Positions 39,530 to 48,774 are shown, numbered from the stretch's first letter. The stretch: 64,000 nucleotides of DNA from Mycobacterium botniense (GCF_010723305.1 NZ_BLKW01000004.1:248001-312000); one strand, 5' to 3'. The notes: generated by a model not told the origin, from the sequence alone. Made by a program: numbers and translations.

Positions 39530-40789
39530 TTACCTGCCAACCGGTTTGCGGCCCATCACCACAGGCCGGACTCCGTAGCGCGGAAGCGCGCCGCCCACAC
39601 CGTGGCCGCCGCCACTGGCCGCCGGAAGCCCCGGCATCGCGGTGGTTGTGGCATTCGGGATGGCGCGAACGTGGCTGACCGGAAGTGGTGGAGCGAGCGG
39701 GCGGATCGTTCCGGTCGCGGCCGCCCCCGTCCAGGTATGCGGAACCGAGAGCGTCCCGATCGACGTCGCCCGGCGCAGACCTGCCAATACCGGCACGCCA
39801 GCCACACCTGCCGGGTTCGCTGATCCCTGCGCGCCCAACCCCGCCGGGCCCGCTGAGCCCATGGCGCCGGCGGGGAGACCGGGCCCACCCAACGCAGCGG
39901 ACCCCAACGCCGGCAGCCCCTTGCCGCCGCCGGCGGCGGTCGATATCAGAGACCTCCCCATGTTCGCCATCGACATCCCCCTCATCGGCATCATCGACAT
40001 AATCGACATCGGGTAGAGAACCGATTTCGCCGAGTCGAACCAGGACAGCGCCGACGCCGGGGACGTTGACGACCCCAAACCCAGCGTCGAGAGGATCCCG
40101 GTCAGCTCTGCCGTTGATGATGTCGATGCTGCGGGTGCTGCGAGTTCCTGCAGCGCGGCGGGTATGGCCGTCATCAATCCTGAGAGCGCGGCCCGTGACG
40201 TACCGGCGGAGGTGCCGGCGGCGTGCGCGACGGCGGCGGCTTGGCCGGCCAGCCCCACGCCGTTGGTGTGGTGCTGGGGCGCGACGAACGGTGTCAAGGG
40301 CGAGACCGCGAGCGCCGAAGAGGCGGCGTAGTCGTACATCGCGCTGGCGTCTTGCGCCCACATTTCGGCGTAGTGCGCCTCGGTGGCCGCGATGGCCGGT
40401 GCATTTTGCCCCAGCACATTGGTCGCGACCAGCGATGCCAACAGGCTGCGGTTGGCCGCGATCACCGGCGGAGGAACCGTTGCCACGAAGGCTGTCTCGT
40501 AGGCGCTGACGGCTTGCCTGGCCTGGGTAGCGGCCTGCTGGGCGTGCGCGGCAGTGGTCGTCATCCAGGTCACGTAGGGCGCGGCGGCGGCGGCCATCGC
40601 CGCCGCCGCCGGCCCTTGCCATTGGTCGCTGGTCAACCCGGAAATGACGGCGCTGTAGGAGGTCGCTGTGGAATACAAGCTGTCGGCCAGTCCGTCCCAC
40701 GCCGCCGCGGCGGCCAACAATGGCCCTGCGCCGGGGCCGGTATACATGCGAGCGGAGTTGATCTCCGGCGGTAGCATTCCGAAATCCAT
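39530..40789 (-). CDS. PPE family protein, SVP subgroup
   Basis: This 419-aa protein starts [20 protein letters not shown], the PPE N-terminal domain of about 180 residues that normally pairs with a PE protein for ESX export; the WxG turn is seen in DQWQGPA. The C-terminal part has the SVP signature GTLSVPHTW near residue 355. No PE gene is adjacent. ATG 40789 is chosen; two AGAGGT words lie upstream in a 12-bp tandem (40796-40821). It occupies the PPE16 (Rv1135c) locus. Confidence 0.93.
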   Translation of the reverse strand: MDFGMLPPEINSARMYTGPGAGPLLAAAAAWDGLADSLYSTATSYSAVISGLTSDQWQGPAAAAMAAAAAPYVTWMTTTAAHAQQAATQARQAVSAYETAFVATVPPPVIAANRSLLASLVATNVLGQNAPAIAATEAHYAEMWAQDASAMYDYAASSALAVSPLTPFVAPQHHTNGVGLAGQAAAVAHAAGTSAGTSRAALSGLMTAIPAALQELAAPAASTSSTAELTGILSTLGLGSSTSPASALSWFDSAKSVLYPMSIMSMMPMRGMSMANMGRSLISTAAGGGKGLPALGSAALGGPGLPAGAMGSAGPAGLGAQGSANPAGVAGVPVLAGLRRATSIGTLSVPHTWTGAAATGTIRPLAPPLPVSHVRAIPNATTTAMPGLPAASGGGHGVGGALPRYGVRPVVMGRKPVGR

Positions 40790-41138
40790 CACTGTTACCT
40801 CTGCGTGTACCTCTGCGTGCTCTGTTTGCCTTAGCCGGCGCCATATGGCGGCTTGGTAGCCGCCGACGCTGCCGCACTGGCGCCCGAAACCGGAACCGAC
40901 CATGTCCTGGACAGCGCCGAAAACCGGCACTTGTCCTTCGAAGGCTAGGAAATCGCTGGTCAGGGGGCTGCTATCGCGAAGTAATGGCAGTGTTTACCTT
41001 CCGTGCCGCAGGGTGATCAGGGGTAAGACATGATCAGCTGCGGCGGCTGTCAGCCACCCTCGAGATTTCGCACGGGCCCCGCACCCGCGCCCGGCCGGAT
41101 CGGGGCTGCTAGCCGCTGTGCTCGATAGGATCGTGCCC
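40790..41138. promoter_or_regulatory. PPE / response regulator divergent intergenic region
   Basis: This 349-bp gap holds the PPE leader with a tandem 12-bp repeat (ACCTCTGCGTGT then ACCTCTGCGTGC, about 40796-40821), which duplicates an AGAGG ribosome-site word, and at its other end TAGGAT (41126-41131), seven bases before GTG 41139, a leaderless promoter for the response regulator. Nothing else stands out. Confidence 0.5.
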
Positions 41139-41846
41139 GTGGCGCAGCTGCTGGTGGTCGAGGATGACGAGACCATCGGCCGCCTCCTCGCCGACGGCCT
41201 GCGCACTCACGGTCACGAGGTGATGTGGTGCCGCTCCGGGCGTGCTGCGCTGCGCGAGGCGCTGCTCCGGGAATTCGACTTGGTACTGCTCGACCTTGGG
41301 CTGCCCGACCTCGATGGGGTCGAGGTGTGCCGGCAGTTACGCGCCACCCAATCCCGGTGTGTGCTGGTGATTCTCACTGCTCGTGATGCCGAGATCGACG
41401 TTGTAGTCGGTCTGGATGCCGGCGCCGACGACTACCTCACCAAACCGTTCCGCTATGCCGAACTGCTGGCCCGCATCCGGGCGCACCTGCGTCGGGGACC
41501 CATGTCCGCCGCATCAGCAGAGGCGTATGTTGTCGGGGAGCTGGTGGTGGACCCTAACGCCCGGACCAGCACTTTCGGTAGACACCACATCGACCTGCGG
41601 CCCAGGGAATTCGATTTGCTGGCCCGATTGGCCGCGGATGCGGGTACCGCGCTGTCCCGTGAGACTTTGATCGCGGAGGTCTGGGATGAAAATTGGTACG
41701 GATCGACCAAAACCCTCGATGTGCACATCGGGATACTCCGCAAAAAGCTTGCCGCCGCGGCCGCGCAGCATGGGCTGGATCCCGCTGCCGCGCCGCAGAT
41801 CACCACGCTGCGCGGCTACGGCTATCGGCTCGATTGCCCCGGATAG
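41139..41846 (+). CDS. OmpR-family response regulator
   Basis: This 235-aa protein has a receiver domain (VVEDDE acid pocket, phospho-acceptor Asp in LVLLDLGLPDLDG, Lys in LTKPFRYAELLARI) and an OmpR/PhoB winged-helix domain (LRPREFDLLARLA, EVWDENWYGSTKTLDVHIGI, RGYGYRL). GTG 41139 is favoured by TAGGAT seven bases upstream; ORFs from 41118 or 41133 are alternatives. The sensor kinase follows after 27 bp. The target genes are unknown; no equivalent at this place in H37Rv, from memory. Confidence 0.92.
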   Translation: MAQLLVVEDDETIGRLLADGLRTHGHEVMWCRSGRAALREALLREFDLVLLDLGLPDLDGVEVCRQLRATQSRCVLVILTARDAEIDVVVGLDAGADDYLTKPFRYAELLARIRAHLRRGPMSAASAEAYVVGELVVDPNARTSTFGRHHIDLRPREFDLLARLAADAGTALSRETLIAEVWDENWYGSTKTLDVHIGILRKKLAAAAAQHGLDPAAAPQITTLRGYGYRLDCPG

Positions 41847-41873
41847 TGCCCATGAATAGTGCGGGCCAGGCGC

Positions 41874-43190
41874 ATGCGTAAACGCATCGTCGCCGTCGCT
41901 ATGCTGGCCGCGACCCTGGCGACCAGCCTATTCGGTATCCCGTTGGCGGTGCTCGCGGCCCACTATTACCGAGTTCACGAAGCCAATGCGATGGAACGTG
42001 CTGCCCACACAGCCGGCGTAGAAGCCGCCGCTGACTTGTTCCACGGCCGGTTCACCGGACATCTGCCCACCCCCGAACGCGGCACCAGTGTCGCGCTGTA
42101 CAGCGCCGACGGCCGGCTTCTGGTCGGGTCCGGGCCACCGACGGCCGATTCCATCGTCACCCGGGCCTTGGCCGACAACAGCGTGCACCGCTCTAACCGT
42201 GGCGGCGAGATCGTCGCCGTCGTGCCGCTCGCCGACGGTCCCCGTGCCGCCTATGCTGTCCGGGCCGCGACCTCCACGGCCCAGGTCTACGCGCGGATTG
42301 TGACGATCTGGGCGCTGATGCTCGCCCTGGAAACCCTGGTTCTCACCCTGACCTGGCAACTGGCTCGGTGGCAGGCCCGGCGGTTGGCCCGGCCGCTGGA
42401 AAACCTCTCGGCTGCGGCCCGCACCCTCGGCGACGGCGACTTCAGCATCCGCGCCCAGCCCAGCGGCATTCCCGAAATCGACGCCGCCGGCACTGCACTC
42501 AACCAGACCGCCGAACGGCTCGGTGATTTGGTGGAGCGTGAACGAGCCATCACCGCCAACGCCTCCCACCAACTGCGCACCCCCTTAACCGGGTTGCGCC
42601 TCGGGCTGGAAGCGGCTCTCGACTCACCGCACCCCGACTACCGGCAAGCCATCGTTGATGCCGTCGCGACCACCGAACGCCTCAGCCGTACCATCGACGA
42701 GCTGACCGCGCTTGCCCGCGGCGCCAGCCGCGGCACCGAACCGCTGCCGTTGCACGAGCTGCTCGCGGAGATTCGCGACACCTGGGGGCCCCGCTTGGCC
42801 GACGCCGGGAGGTCATTGCAGGTCGGGGCTGATACCTCCCTGCCGTCAACCGCAGCTTCGACCGCGGCCGTGCGCCAGATCCTCGCGGTCCTCGTCGATA
42901 ACGCCCTGCAGCACGGTACGGGCACCGTCACCGTGCACGCGCGTGAGGCGAGCGCGACAACAGCGATCGACGTGTCCGACGAGGGAACCTGCAGCGACAA
43001 AACCGGTCTCCTGGACCGCCGATCCGCCCGCGGTCACGGACTTGGTCTGGCGCTGGCACGTGACCTCGCCGACGCCGAAGGTGGGCGGCTGCGTCTGAGC
43101 AGCCGCGCTCCCACCACGTTCACCCTCTTCCTGCCGCCCCCTCAGCAGGGCAGCGATCACCACCATGACGGCCCGCTCGTCGCACGCTGA
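41874..43190 (+). CDS. Sensor histidine kinase
   Basis: This protein of about 438 aa is the partner kinase. It has a first membrane helix (VAVAMLAATLATSLFGIPLAV), a short external domain of about 110 residues, a second helix (VTIWALMLALETLVLTLTW), a HAMP domain, the H-box NASHQLRTPLTGLRLGLE, N-box VDNALQHG, a G1 box reduced to VSDEGTC and G2 box GHGLGLALARDLA. ATG 41874 is chosen. Stop-to-stop it is only seven bases from the convergent FAD oxidoreductase. Confidence 0.92.
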   Translation: MRKRIVAVAMLAATLATSLFGIPLAVLAAHYYRVHEANAMERAAHTAGVEAAADLFHGRFTGHLPTPERGTSVALYSADGRLLVGSGPPTADSIVTRALADNSVHRSNRGGEIVAVVPLADGPRAAYAVRAATSTAQVYARIVTIWALMLALETLVLTLTWQLARWQARRLARPLENLSAAARTLGDGDFSIRAQPSGIPEIDAAGTALNQTAERLGDLVERERAITANASHQLRTPLTGLRLGLEAALDSPHPDYRQAIVDAVATTERLSRTIDELTALARGASRGTEPLPLHELLAEIRDTWGPRLADAGRSLQVGADTSLPSTAASTAAVRQILAVLVDNALQHGTGTVTVHAREASATTAIDVSDEGTCSDKTGLLDRRSARGHGLGLALARDLADAEGGRLRLSSRAPTTFTLFLPPPQQGSDHHHDGPLVAR

Positions 43191-43204
43191 AACTTTTCAG
43201 TGCG
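43182..43204. terminator. Possible bidirectional hairpin at convergent gene ends
   Basis: CTGAAA and TTTCAG with flanking CGCAC/GTGCG form an interrupted inverted repeat across the seven-base gap between the kinase and the FAD oxidoreductase. Short and imperfect, so only a tentative terminator. Confidence 0.3.
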
Positions 43205-44213
43205 CCAGCCTGTTGACCGCACACCCGAACACGCCGGGCAGCAGTGCGCAGGCGGGCACGATGGCGCACCGGGTGGCGCGCGGCGCGGTCGCGAGCACCA
43301 GTCCGCGGGTCAGCAACCGATAGTCGCGGGTGATACGGCGCCACGCTTTCTCATACGACGATGGCGCGCCGTCGATGATGGCCGTCACCGCCGCGGCGGC
43401 TTGCCTGATCGCGAGGCTGATACCCTCGCCGGTGAGGGCATCTTCGTATCCGGCGGCGTCGCCCACCAGCAATACCCGCCCGGCGACTCGACGCGAAACT
43501 ACTTGCCGCAGCGGGCCGCAACCACGCGCTGGCCCGCAGCGACCGGAGCGTAGTTGGTGCGCCAGCCGCGGGAACCAGCCTAGATCGGGCCGACGACGAG
43601 ACAGGATTGCCACCCCTACCAGATCGGGTTCCACCGGAGTCACGTATGCCTCGCCCCAACGCGACCAGTGCACCTCGACGAGATCCGACCACACCGGCAC
43701 TCGGTAATGGCGGCGCACACCGTATCGTCGGGGTGCGCCGACCGCAGTGCCGATTCCGACGGCACGGCGAGTCGCCGAATGCAGCCCGTCGGCGGCCACC
43801 AGCCATTTAGCGCGCACACCCGCGGCTGTCACGCCATGCGCATCCTGTCGGACATCTTTTACCGGAGTTCGGATCCATTGGGTGTCTTGTTGTTTGGCCT
43901 GTGCCGCCAACGCCGCGTGTAACGTCGTGCGCCGTACGCCGCGGCCCGGTCCGTCGCGAAAACACGCTTCAGCTCGATAATGATCGCTGACGTAGGCGAT
44001 CCCGCGAAACGGCATACCGGCGGGGTCCACGCCGAGCGACAGCAGTTCCGCCAAGCCGCCGGGCATCAGGCCTTCACCGCAGGCCTTATCGACCGGGTCT
44101 TGCCGCGGCTCGGCGATGATCACCGAAAGCCCTTGCCGGCGAGCATGTAATGCGGTAGCCAGGCCGGCGGGTCCACCACCCGCGATCAGAACGTCGGTGT
44201 CGTAGGTTGTCAT
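43197..44213 (-). CDS. FAD-dependent monooxygenase, SrsC-like
   Basis: This 338-aa flavoprotein of the geranylgeranyl reductase/aromatic hydroxylase family has the dinucleotide motif DVLIAGGGPAGLATALHARR, GEGLMPGG, the DG motif (WLVAADGLHSATRRAVG) and the second FAD motif VLLVGDAAGYEDALTGEGIS. In the srsABC-like setting it would hydroxylate the phenolic ring made by the type III PKS. ATG 44213 overlaps the methyltransferase stop (ATGA). Rv1138c is the likely H37Rv counterpart, from memory. Confidence 0.87.
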   Translation of the reverse strand: MTTYDTDVLIAGGGPAGLATALHARRQGLSVIIAEPRQDPVDKACGEGLMPGGLAELLSLGVDPAGMPFRGIAYVSDHYRAEACFRDGPGRGVRRTTLHAALAAQAKQQDTQWIRTPVKDVRQDAHGVTAAGVRAKWLVAADGLHSATRRAVGIGTAVGAPRRYGVRRHYRVPVWSDLVEVHWSRWGEAYVTPVEPDLVGVAILSRRRPDLGWFPRLAHQLRSGRCGPARGCGPLRQVVSRRVAGRVLLVGDAAGYEDALTGEGISLAIRQAAAAVTAIIDGAPSSYEKAWRRITRDYRLLTRGLVLATAPRATRCAIVPACALLPGVFGCAVNRLAH

Positions 44214-44713
44214 CGATAGCCCAGCGCGACGTTTTCCACATGGATCCGCACACGCAGCAGCGCCGCGTTTGCCACGGTGAAAGTGCTTGCCGTCAGCCAC
44301 GCGGTGTGCACCAGCGGCAACGCTAGCCCTTCGGCCACCACGGCGACGTAGTTAGGGTGGTGCAGCCACCGATATGGACCACATCGCACCAACGGTGCTT
44401 GGGGTATCACGATTACCCGTGTGTTCCACCGGAGTCCCAGTGTTCTTACACACCACCAGCGCAGCGCGTGGCTCAGCGCCACCACGGCCAGCATCGGCCA
44501 ACCCAGCCAAGGCAAAAAGGGCCGGTGCAGTGCCCATACCTCGACGACGCAGCCGAGTAGCAGGCCGGTGTGGAGAGCCACCATTACCGGATAGTGTTTG
44601 TGGCCGAACTCTTTGCCGCCGTGGGCGAAAGCCCATTGTGTGTTGCGTCGCGAAACGATGAGTTCGGCGAAGCGTTCGATGCCGACGGTCAGTACCAGAA
44701 GGTAGTACACCAC
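44210..44713 (-). CDS. Isoprenylcysteine-methyltransferase-like O-methyltransferase, SrsB-like
   Basis: This 167-aa integral membrane methyltransferase has about four helices and the ICMT signature LVRCGPYRWLHHPNYVAVVAEG (split here: PYRWLHHPNY binds the methyl donor). Bacterial members next to type III PKS genes methylate alkylresorcinol or alkylpyrone hydroxyls. GTG 44713 starts immediately after the stop of the type III PKS gene. Matches Rv1139c in type and position. Confidence 0.87.
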   Translation of the reverse strand: MVYYLLVLTVGIERFAELIVSRRNTQWAFAHGGKEFGHKHYPVMVALHTGLLLGCVVEVWALHRPFLPWLGWPMLAVVALSHALRWWCVRTLGLRWNTRVIVIPQAPLVRCGPYRWLHHPNYVAVVAEGLALPLVHTAWLTASTFTVANAALLRVRIHVENVALGYR

Positions 44714-45796
44714 CTACCAGCCAAGCAGTACGAGCTCAGAGCAGAAGCCCGGGCCCATGGCGATCATCAGCCCTAGGGAACCGGGCGGCGGCGGATCTGC
44801 CATGGTGGCGCGAAGCACGTCCAGCACTGACACCGACGACAGATTCCCGTTTTCGCGCAGCGATTTTCGGGTGCGGGCAAGGGCGTCCGGGGGCAAGTCC
44901 AACACGCTTTCGACGGCGTCGATAACTTTCGGACCGCCGGGGTGGCAGACCCATGTCGCGATGTCTGCGGGGGTCAGTCCGTAGTCGGCCAGGAAGTGGC
45001 GGACATCTTCGCCCAGGTACTTCTCAGCGACGGTTGCCACTTCGACCGACAACTGAATGCGAAAGCCATGGCTGCCGATGTCCCAGCCCATCACGTCTTC
45101 GGTGTTGGGGTAGAGGCGGCTGCGTGTGGCCAGAACCTTCGGTCCGCTGTGCCTGCGTTCAGGGCCTGTCGCGACGACGGCGGCGGCAGCATCACCAAAT
45201 AGCGAAGCCGCGACGAAATTGGCCATCGAACGGTCGGTGCGCTGAACGGTCAGCGTGCACAGCTCGACGGCGACGAGTGCCGCCACCTGATCGGGATAGG
45301 CGCGTAGATAGTCGTTCATGCGCGCCACTCCGGCCGCCCCGGCGACACAACCGAGGCCAAACAGCGGCAGCCGCTTGATATCGCTTCGAAAACCCAGCCG
45401 TGTTGCCAGGCGCGCTTCCAGCGTCGGCACCGCGAGACCGGTAACTGTCGTCGAGAACACGATGTCAACCTCAGACGGTTTGACTTTGGCCTTGTCCAGC
45501 GCCGACAGCAGCGCCCGCTCACTCAACTCCAGGGCAATGTCGATGAAAATATCGTTGGCTTCGCTGAAGCCGCCGAGGTCGGCGTATCGCGACGGTGGTA
45601 GCGCCACCCGGCGCCTCTCGACCCCGCTGCTGGCGGCGAACCGGCAAAACTCTGGTCCGGCGAAATCGGCCAGCACCGCCATTGCTTCGTCTTGGCCGAC
45701 CTGATACGCCGGGAACTCGACGCTCACCGCAGTGACCGACGGGCTTGCCGCAACGAGAGCGGTCGGTGCCTGTCCTCCGGTCATCACCGAGCACAT
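44714..45796 (-). CDS. Type III polyketide synthase (chalcone/stilbene synthase family)
   Basis: This enzyme of about 356-360 aa condenses a long acyl-CoA with malonyl-CoA units to give alkylresorcinols or alkylpyrones. The catalytic triad is visible: Cys in LFGLGCVAGAAGVARM, His in WVCHPGGPKVID, Asn in RENGNLSSVSVLDVL; the C-terminal GFCSELVLLGW loop is typical. The start may be ATG 45796, six bases after TACGAT on the minus strand, or ATG 45784. It leads an operon with a methyltransferase and an FAD monooxygenase with zero or four-base gaps. Confidence 0.93.
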   Translation of the reverse strand: MCSVMTGGQAPTALVAASPSVTAVSVEFPAYQVGQDEAMAVLADFAGPEFCRFAASSGVERRRVALPPSRYADLGGFSEANDIFIDIALELSERALLSALDKAKVKPSEVDIVFSTTVTGLAVPTLEARLATRLGFRSDIKRLPLFGLGCVAGAAGVARMNDYLRAYPDQVAALVAVELCTLTVQRTDRSMANFVAASLFGDAAAAVVATGPERRHSGPKVLATRSRLYPNTEDVMGWDIGSHGFRIQLSVEVATVAEKYLGEDVRHFLADYGLTPADIATWVCHPGGPKVIDAVESVLDLPPDALARTRKSLRENGNLSSVSVLDVLRATMADPPPPGSLGLMIAMGPGFCSELVLLGW

Positions 45797-45865
45797 TTCG
45801 TAATCGTATCCATGTCGAAATTACCTCACGAGTTGAGCGTGAAATCAATTTGGCTGAATCGCAGC

Positions 45866-45938
45866 GCCAATGGATTTAATTTGTCACTGGTGTCAATAGA
45901 ATTAATTCGACGCGACCGTCAATAGATTTAATTCGACG
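45866..45938. repeat. Three AT-rich direct repeats with 26-bp period
   Basis: Copies begin at 45866, 45892 and 45918, exactly 26 bp apart. Copies 2 and 3 (GTCAATAGAATTAATTCGACG and its T-variant) differ at one base in 21; copy 1 is more diverged but keeps CAATnGATTTAATT. The array is far more AT-rich than its surroundings and lies between the divergent type III PKS and NAD(P)-binding genes, just before a TATAAT. Iterated binding sites for a regulator are likely. Confidence 0.8.
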
Positions 45939-45942
45939 TGAG

Positions 45943-45948
45943 TATAAT
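45943..45948 (+). promoter_or_regulatory. Consensus -10 (TATAAT) next to the repeat array
   Basis: TATAAT directly follows the third repeat copy. A second candidate, TAGGTT at 46001-46006, is six bases before GTG 46013 and fits a leaderless start. The two may be alternative promoters of the downstream gene pair. Confidence 0.5.
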
Positions 45949-46012
45949 TAGTGGTGCGCTAATTTCGCCCCGCATCGGCGCCGGGATAGATTCGCCAGGA
46001 TAGGTTAAAGAC

Positions 46013-47152
46013 GTGCGGGTTGTGGTGACGGGTGCCACCGGCTATGTGGGGTCGCGCTTGGTCACCGCACTGCTCGCCGACCACCACCAGGTCATCGCCG
46101 CCACTCGCACCCCGGCCCGCCTCAACCGGTTGGGCTGGTCTGGCGAGGTCATTCCGATCAGGCTGGAGGCTTCGGACGCGGTCTTGGCGCGCGCGGCGTT
46201 GACCGCGGCCGGTCCGGCCGACGTGCTGTATTACTTGGTGCACGGGATCGGTCAACCGGGTTTTCGCGACGCCGACCCAAAAGCGGCCGCCAACGTCGCA
46301 GCGGCGGCAAAAGACGCCGGTGTCCGGCGCATCGTTTACTTGGGCGGCTTCACCCCGGACGATGACAATTTGTCTGAGCACCTCGCCAGCCGGGCCGAGG
46401 TCGCCGCGGCTTTAACGGTTGACGGTGGCCCGGAAGTGGTATGGCTGGGTGCCGCGATGATCATCGGCTCCGGGTCGACCTCGTTCGAGATGCTGCGGTA
46501 CGTCGGCGACCGTTTCCCGCTTATCCCGATCCCGGCGTGGATGGACAACCCGATCGACCCGGTTTCCATCCGAGATGTGGTGTACTACTTAACCGCCGCA
46601 GCCGACGGAAGCCGGGTACCGGCCGGGGCCTATGACATCAGTGGCCCGCGGACCACCACCTATCGGGGGCTGCTGCACACGTATGCCCAGGTGTCCGGCA
46701 GGCGGCGGGCGGGTCTGCGGGTACGGGGGGTGGACACCCGGGTGGCGTCTTGGGTCACGGCCGCGGCCCTGCCGGTACCTGACGGGCTGGCAGCCGACCT
46801 GGTGAAATCGTTGGACCACCCGATGACGGCGTCTGACACGGTGCTCAAAGACCTGGTTGCCGACCCGCCCGGCGGCCCGCTGGTGGCCGAGGAGGCGATC
46901 GCGCGAGCACTGGCGAGCCCGCCGCCGCGTCCCGTCAACACACTCGCTGATCCGCATCACCTCGCGGATAGCGATCCGGTGTGGGCCGGTGGCGACGCGT
47001 TGCGCATCCACCGGCTGGCTTGCGCGGTGATGCCACCGCTCGCGCGACCGACCCTCGATCTGGTCAACCGAGTCCCCGGTCCGCTCGCCGGCGCGCTGCG
47101 AACCGGTCTTGACATGCTGAGTAGCCTGACTCCCAAGGTGCGGTCCAGATGA
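46013..47152 (+). CDS. NAD(P)H-binding short-chain/epimerase-like protein
   Basis: This 379-aa protein has a Rossmann fold with VVVTGATGYVGSRL at residues 3-16 and resembles the NmrA/NAD(P)H-binding, SDR-like group (VLYYLVHGIG, RRIVYLGGFTPDD, LGAAMIIGSGSTSFEMLRYV, NPIDPVSIRDVVYYL). The typical catalytic YxxxK was not found. A C-terminal segment of about 120 residues ends in a hydrophobic stretch. GTG 46013 is leaderless (TAGGTT). It overlaps the CPBP gene in an ATGA junction. Substrate unknown. Confidence 0.82.
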   Translation: MRVVVTGATGYVGSRLVTALLADHHQVIAATRTPARLNRLGWSGEVIPIRLEASDAVLARAALTAAGPADVLYYLVHGIGQPGFRDADPKAAANVAAAAKDAGVRRIVYLGGFTPDDDNLSEHLASRAEVAAALTVDGGPEVVWLGAAMIIGSGSTSFEMLRYVGDRFPLIPIPAWMDNPIDPVSIRDVVYYLTAAADGSRVPAGAYDISGPRTTTYRGLLHTYAQVSGRRRAGLRVRGVDTRVASWVTAAALPVPDGLAADLVKSLDHPMTASDTVLKDLVADPPGGPLVAEEAIARALASPPPRPVNTLADPHHLADSDPVWAGGDALRIHRLACAVMPPLARPTLDLVNRVPGPLAGALRTGLDMLSSLTPKVRSR

Positions 47153-47868
47153 GCGAACCCCTAACTCCTTACCGGGTCACTGTCCGTGACGAGTTTCGTC
47201 GTGCCATCACCAATGTGGCTGTGCCGCACCACGAACCACCTTCGGTGATACGGCGCAGGCGCGTCGTCGTGACCATCACAATAGTGATCGGCGCTGTGGT
47301 GTTGGGCTTTTCGCTGAGACGACCACCCGGCGAGTCGAGTTTCTATTGGTTGACGCTGGTGCTGGCAGCGGTCTGGGCCGGCGGTGCGCTTGTCTCCGGG
47401 CCATTGCATCTGGGCGGGATCTGTTGGCGTGGGCGCAACCAGCGACCGGTCATCACCGGGACGGCGGTCGGCCTGCTGCTCGCCGGCCTTTTCGTCGTGG
47501 GCGGCGTCGGGGCCCGCACAATTCCGGTCGTGTGCGAGCTGATTACCCGCGTGCTGCAGTTCGCCCATCACGAACCGCTTTTGGTGACCGCGATCACGGT
47601 AGTCAACGCACTCGCCGAGGAGATGTTCTACCGCGGCGCGCTCTATACCGCGCTGGGCCGGCACCATCCGTTGACCATTTCGACCGCCCTGTATGTTTTC
47701 GCGACCATGGCGAGCGGAAACCCGATGCTCGGCTTCGCCGCATTGGTCCTCGGGACGGTGTGCGCATTCGAGCGCCGGGTAACCGGGGGAGTGCTGGCGC
47801 CGATGCTGACCCACTTCGTCTGGGGTTTGATAATGGTGCTCGCGCTGCCGCCGCTATTCGGCGTCTGA
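47149..47868 (+). CDS. CPBP-family intramembrane protein (degenerate protease motifs)
   Basis: This 239-aa membrane protein of the CPBP/Abi family has six or so helices and motif 1 as NALAEEMFYRGALY. Motif 2, normally FxxxH, reads FATMA, and motif 3, normally HxxxN, reads HFVWG, so two metal or catalytic positions are changed and protease activity is doubtful. Corresponds in place to Rv1140. It is coupled to the upstream NAD(P)-binding gene and its 3' end overlaps the convergent echA by 15 bases. Confidence 0.8.
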   Translation: MSEPLTPYRVTVRDEFRRAITNVAVPHHEPPSVIRRRRVVVTITIVIGAVVLGFSLRRPPGESSFYWLTLVLAAVWAGGALVSGPLHLGGICWRGRNQRPVITGTAVGLLLAGLFVVGGVGARTIPVVCELITRVLQFAHHEPLLVTAITVVNALAEEMFYRGALYTALGRHHPLTISTALYVFATMASGNPMLGFAALVLGTVCAFERRVTGGVLAPMLTHFVWGLIMVLALPPLFGV

Positions 47869-48684
47869 AAGCGAATCGCTGAACTTCGGGCTGCGGCGCT
47901 GCTGGAAAGCCCTTGCGCCCTCGATGAAATCATGCGATCGCAGTAGAACGGCTTGACCTCGTAGCTCGCGCTCCAGGGCGGGCTCCAGTTCGGCAAGCGT
48001 GGCCGCGTTGATGGCCTCCTTGGTCTTGGCGAAAGCCACGGCCGGGCCCGACAGCAGCGCCGAGATCACTTTGTCCACCTCGGCTTCGAAGTCGTCCGCC
48101 GGATAGACCGCGCTGATCAGGCCGCACGCCAGCGCCTCGGGGGCCGGTAATCGCTCGGCCAGCAGCGCCATCCGCATTGCGCGCACACGACCGGTCGCCG
48201 CGGCCACCAACGCCGACGCCCCGCCGTCGGGCATCAACCCGACCTTGGTGAAGGCCAGCATGAAAAATGCTTTTTCCGAAGCTAATACGAGGTCACACGC
48301 CAAGGCCAAGGAGACGCCGACGCCAGCAGCCGGACCTTGTACGACAGCCACCACCGGGTGCGGCAGCGCGGTGATCGCGCGCACCGCACGGTTGGCCTGC
48401 ACGATGATCTCGGTTCCCGGGCCGCCGCTGCCGGAGACGTCTTCGGCGCTCATACCCGCTCCCGAACTGAAGCCACGGCCAGCGCCGCCGAGGCGCACCA
48501 CTTTCACTCGCGGGTCGCCGGCCGCGCACTCGATGGCTTCGGCGATCCCGGCCAGCACCGGCGCCGTCAACGAATTGAGGCTCTCAGGGCGGTCAATAGT
48601 CACCGATAGCACGCCTCCGGCGAGTGTGACGGACAGACCCTCGACAGCGGCGAGCGTGTCGACTCCCGACTCGATAGCAGTCAT
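47854..48684 (-). CDS. Enoyl-CoA hydratase/isomerase (echA10/echA11-like)
   Basis: This 276-aa crotonase-family protein has oxyanion segments RGFSSGAGMSAEDV and QGPAAGVGVSLALACDL. The first catalytic glutamate is replaced and the second region reads FTKVGLMPDGGAS, the isomerase-like form. ATG 48684 is chosen because AAGGTG lies six bases upstream. H37Rv has two tandem copies here (echA11, echA10), from memory; only one is present. Confidence 0.9.
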   Translation of the reverse strand: MTAIESGVDTLAAVEGLSVTLAGGVLSVTIDRPESLNSLTAPVLAGIAEAIECAAGDPRVKVVRLGGAGRGFSSGAGMSAEDVSGSGGPGTEIIVQANRAVRAITALPHPVVAVVQGPAAGVGVSLALACDLVLASEKAFFMLAFTKVGLMPDGGASALVAAATGRVRAMRMALLAERLPAPEALACGLISAVYPADDFEAEVDKVISALLSGPAVAFAKTKEAINAATLAELEPALERELRGQAVLLRSHDFIEGARAFQQRRSPKFSDSLSDAE

Positions 48685-48774
48685 GGGCATCACCTTAAGT
48701 GACCGGGCTGCAGCGCCTTCTCCGGCGCCTGCGAAGATGCCAACCACGGGTCGTTGTCGAAAGGTCGGTACATC

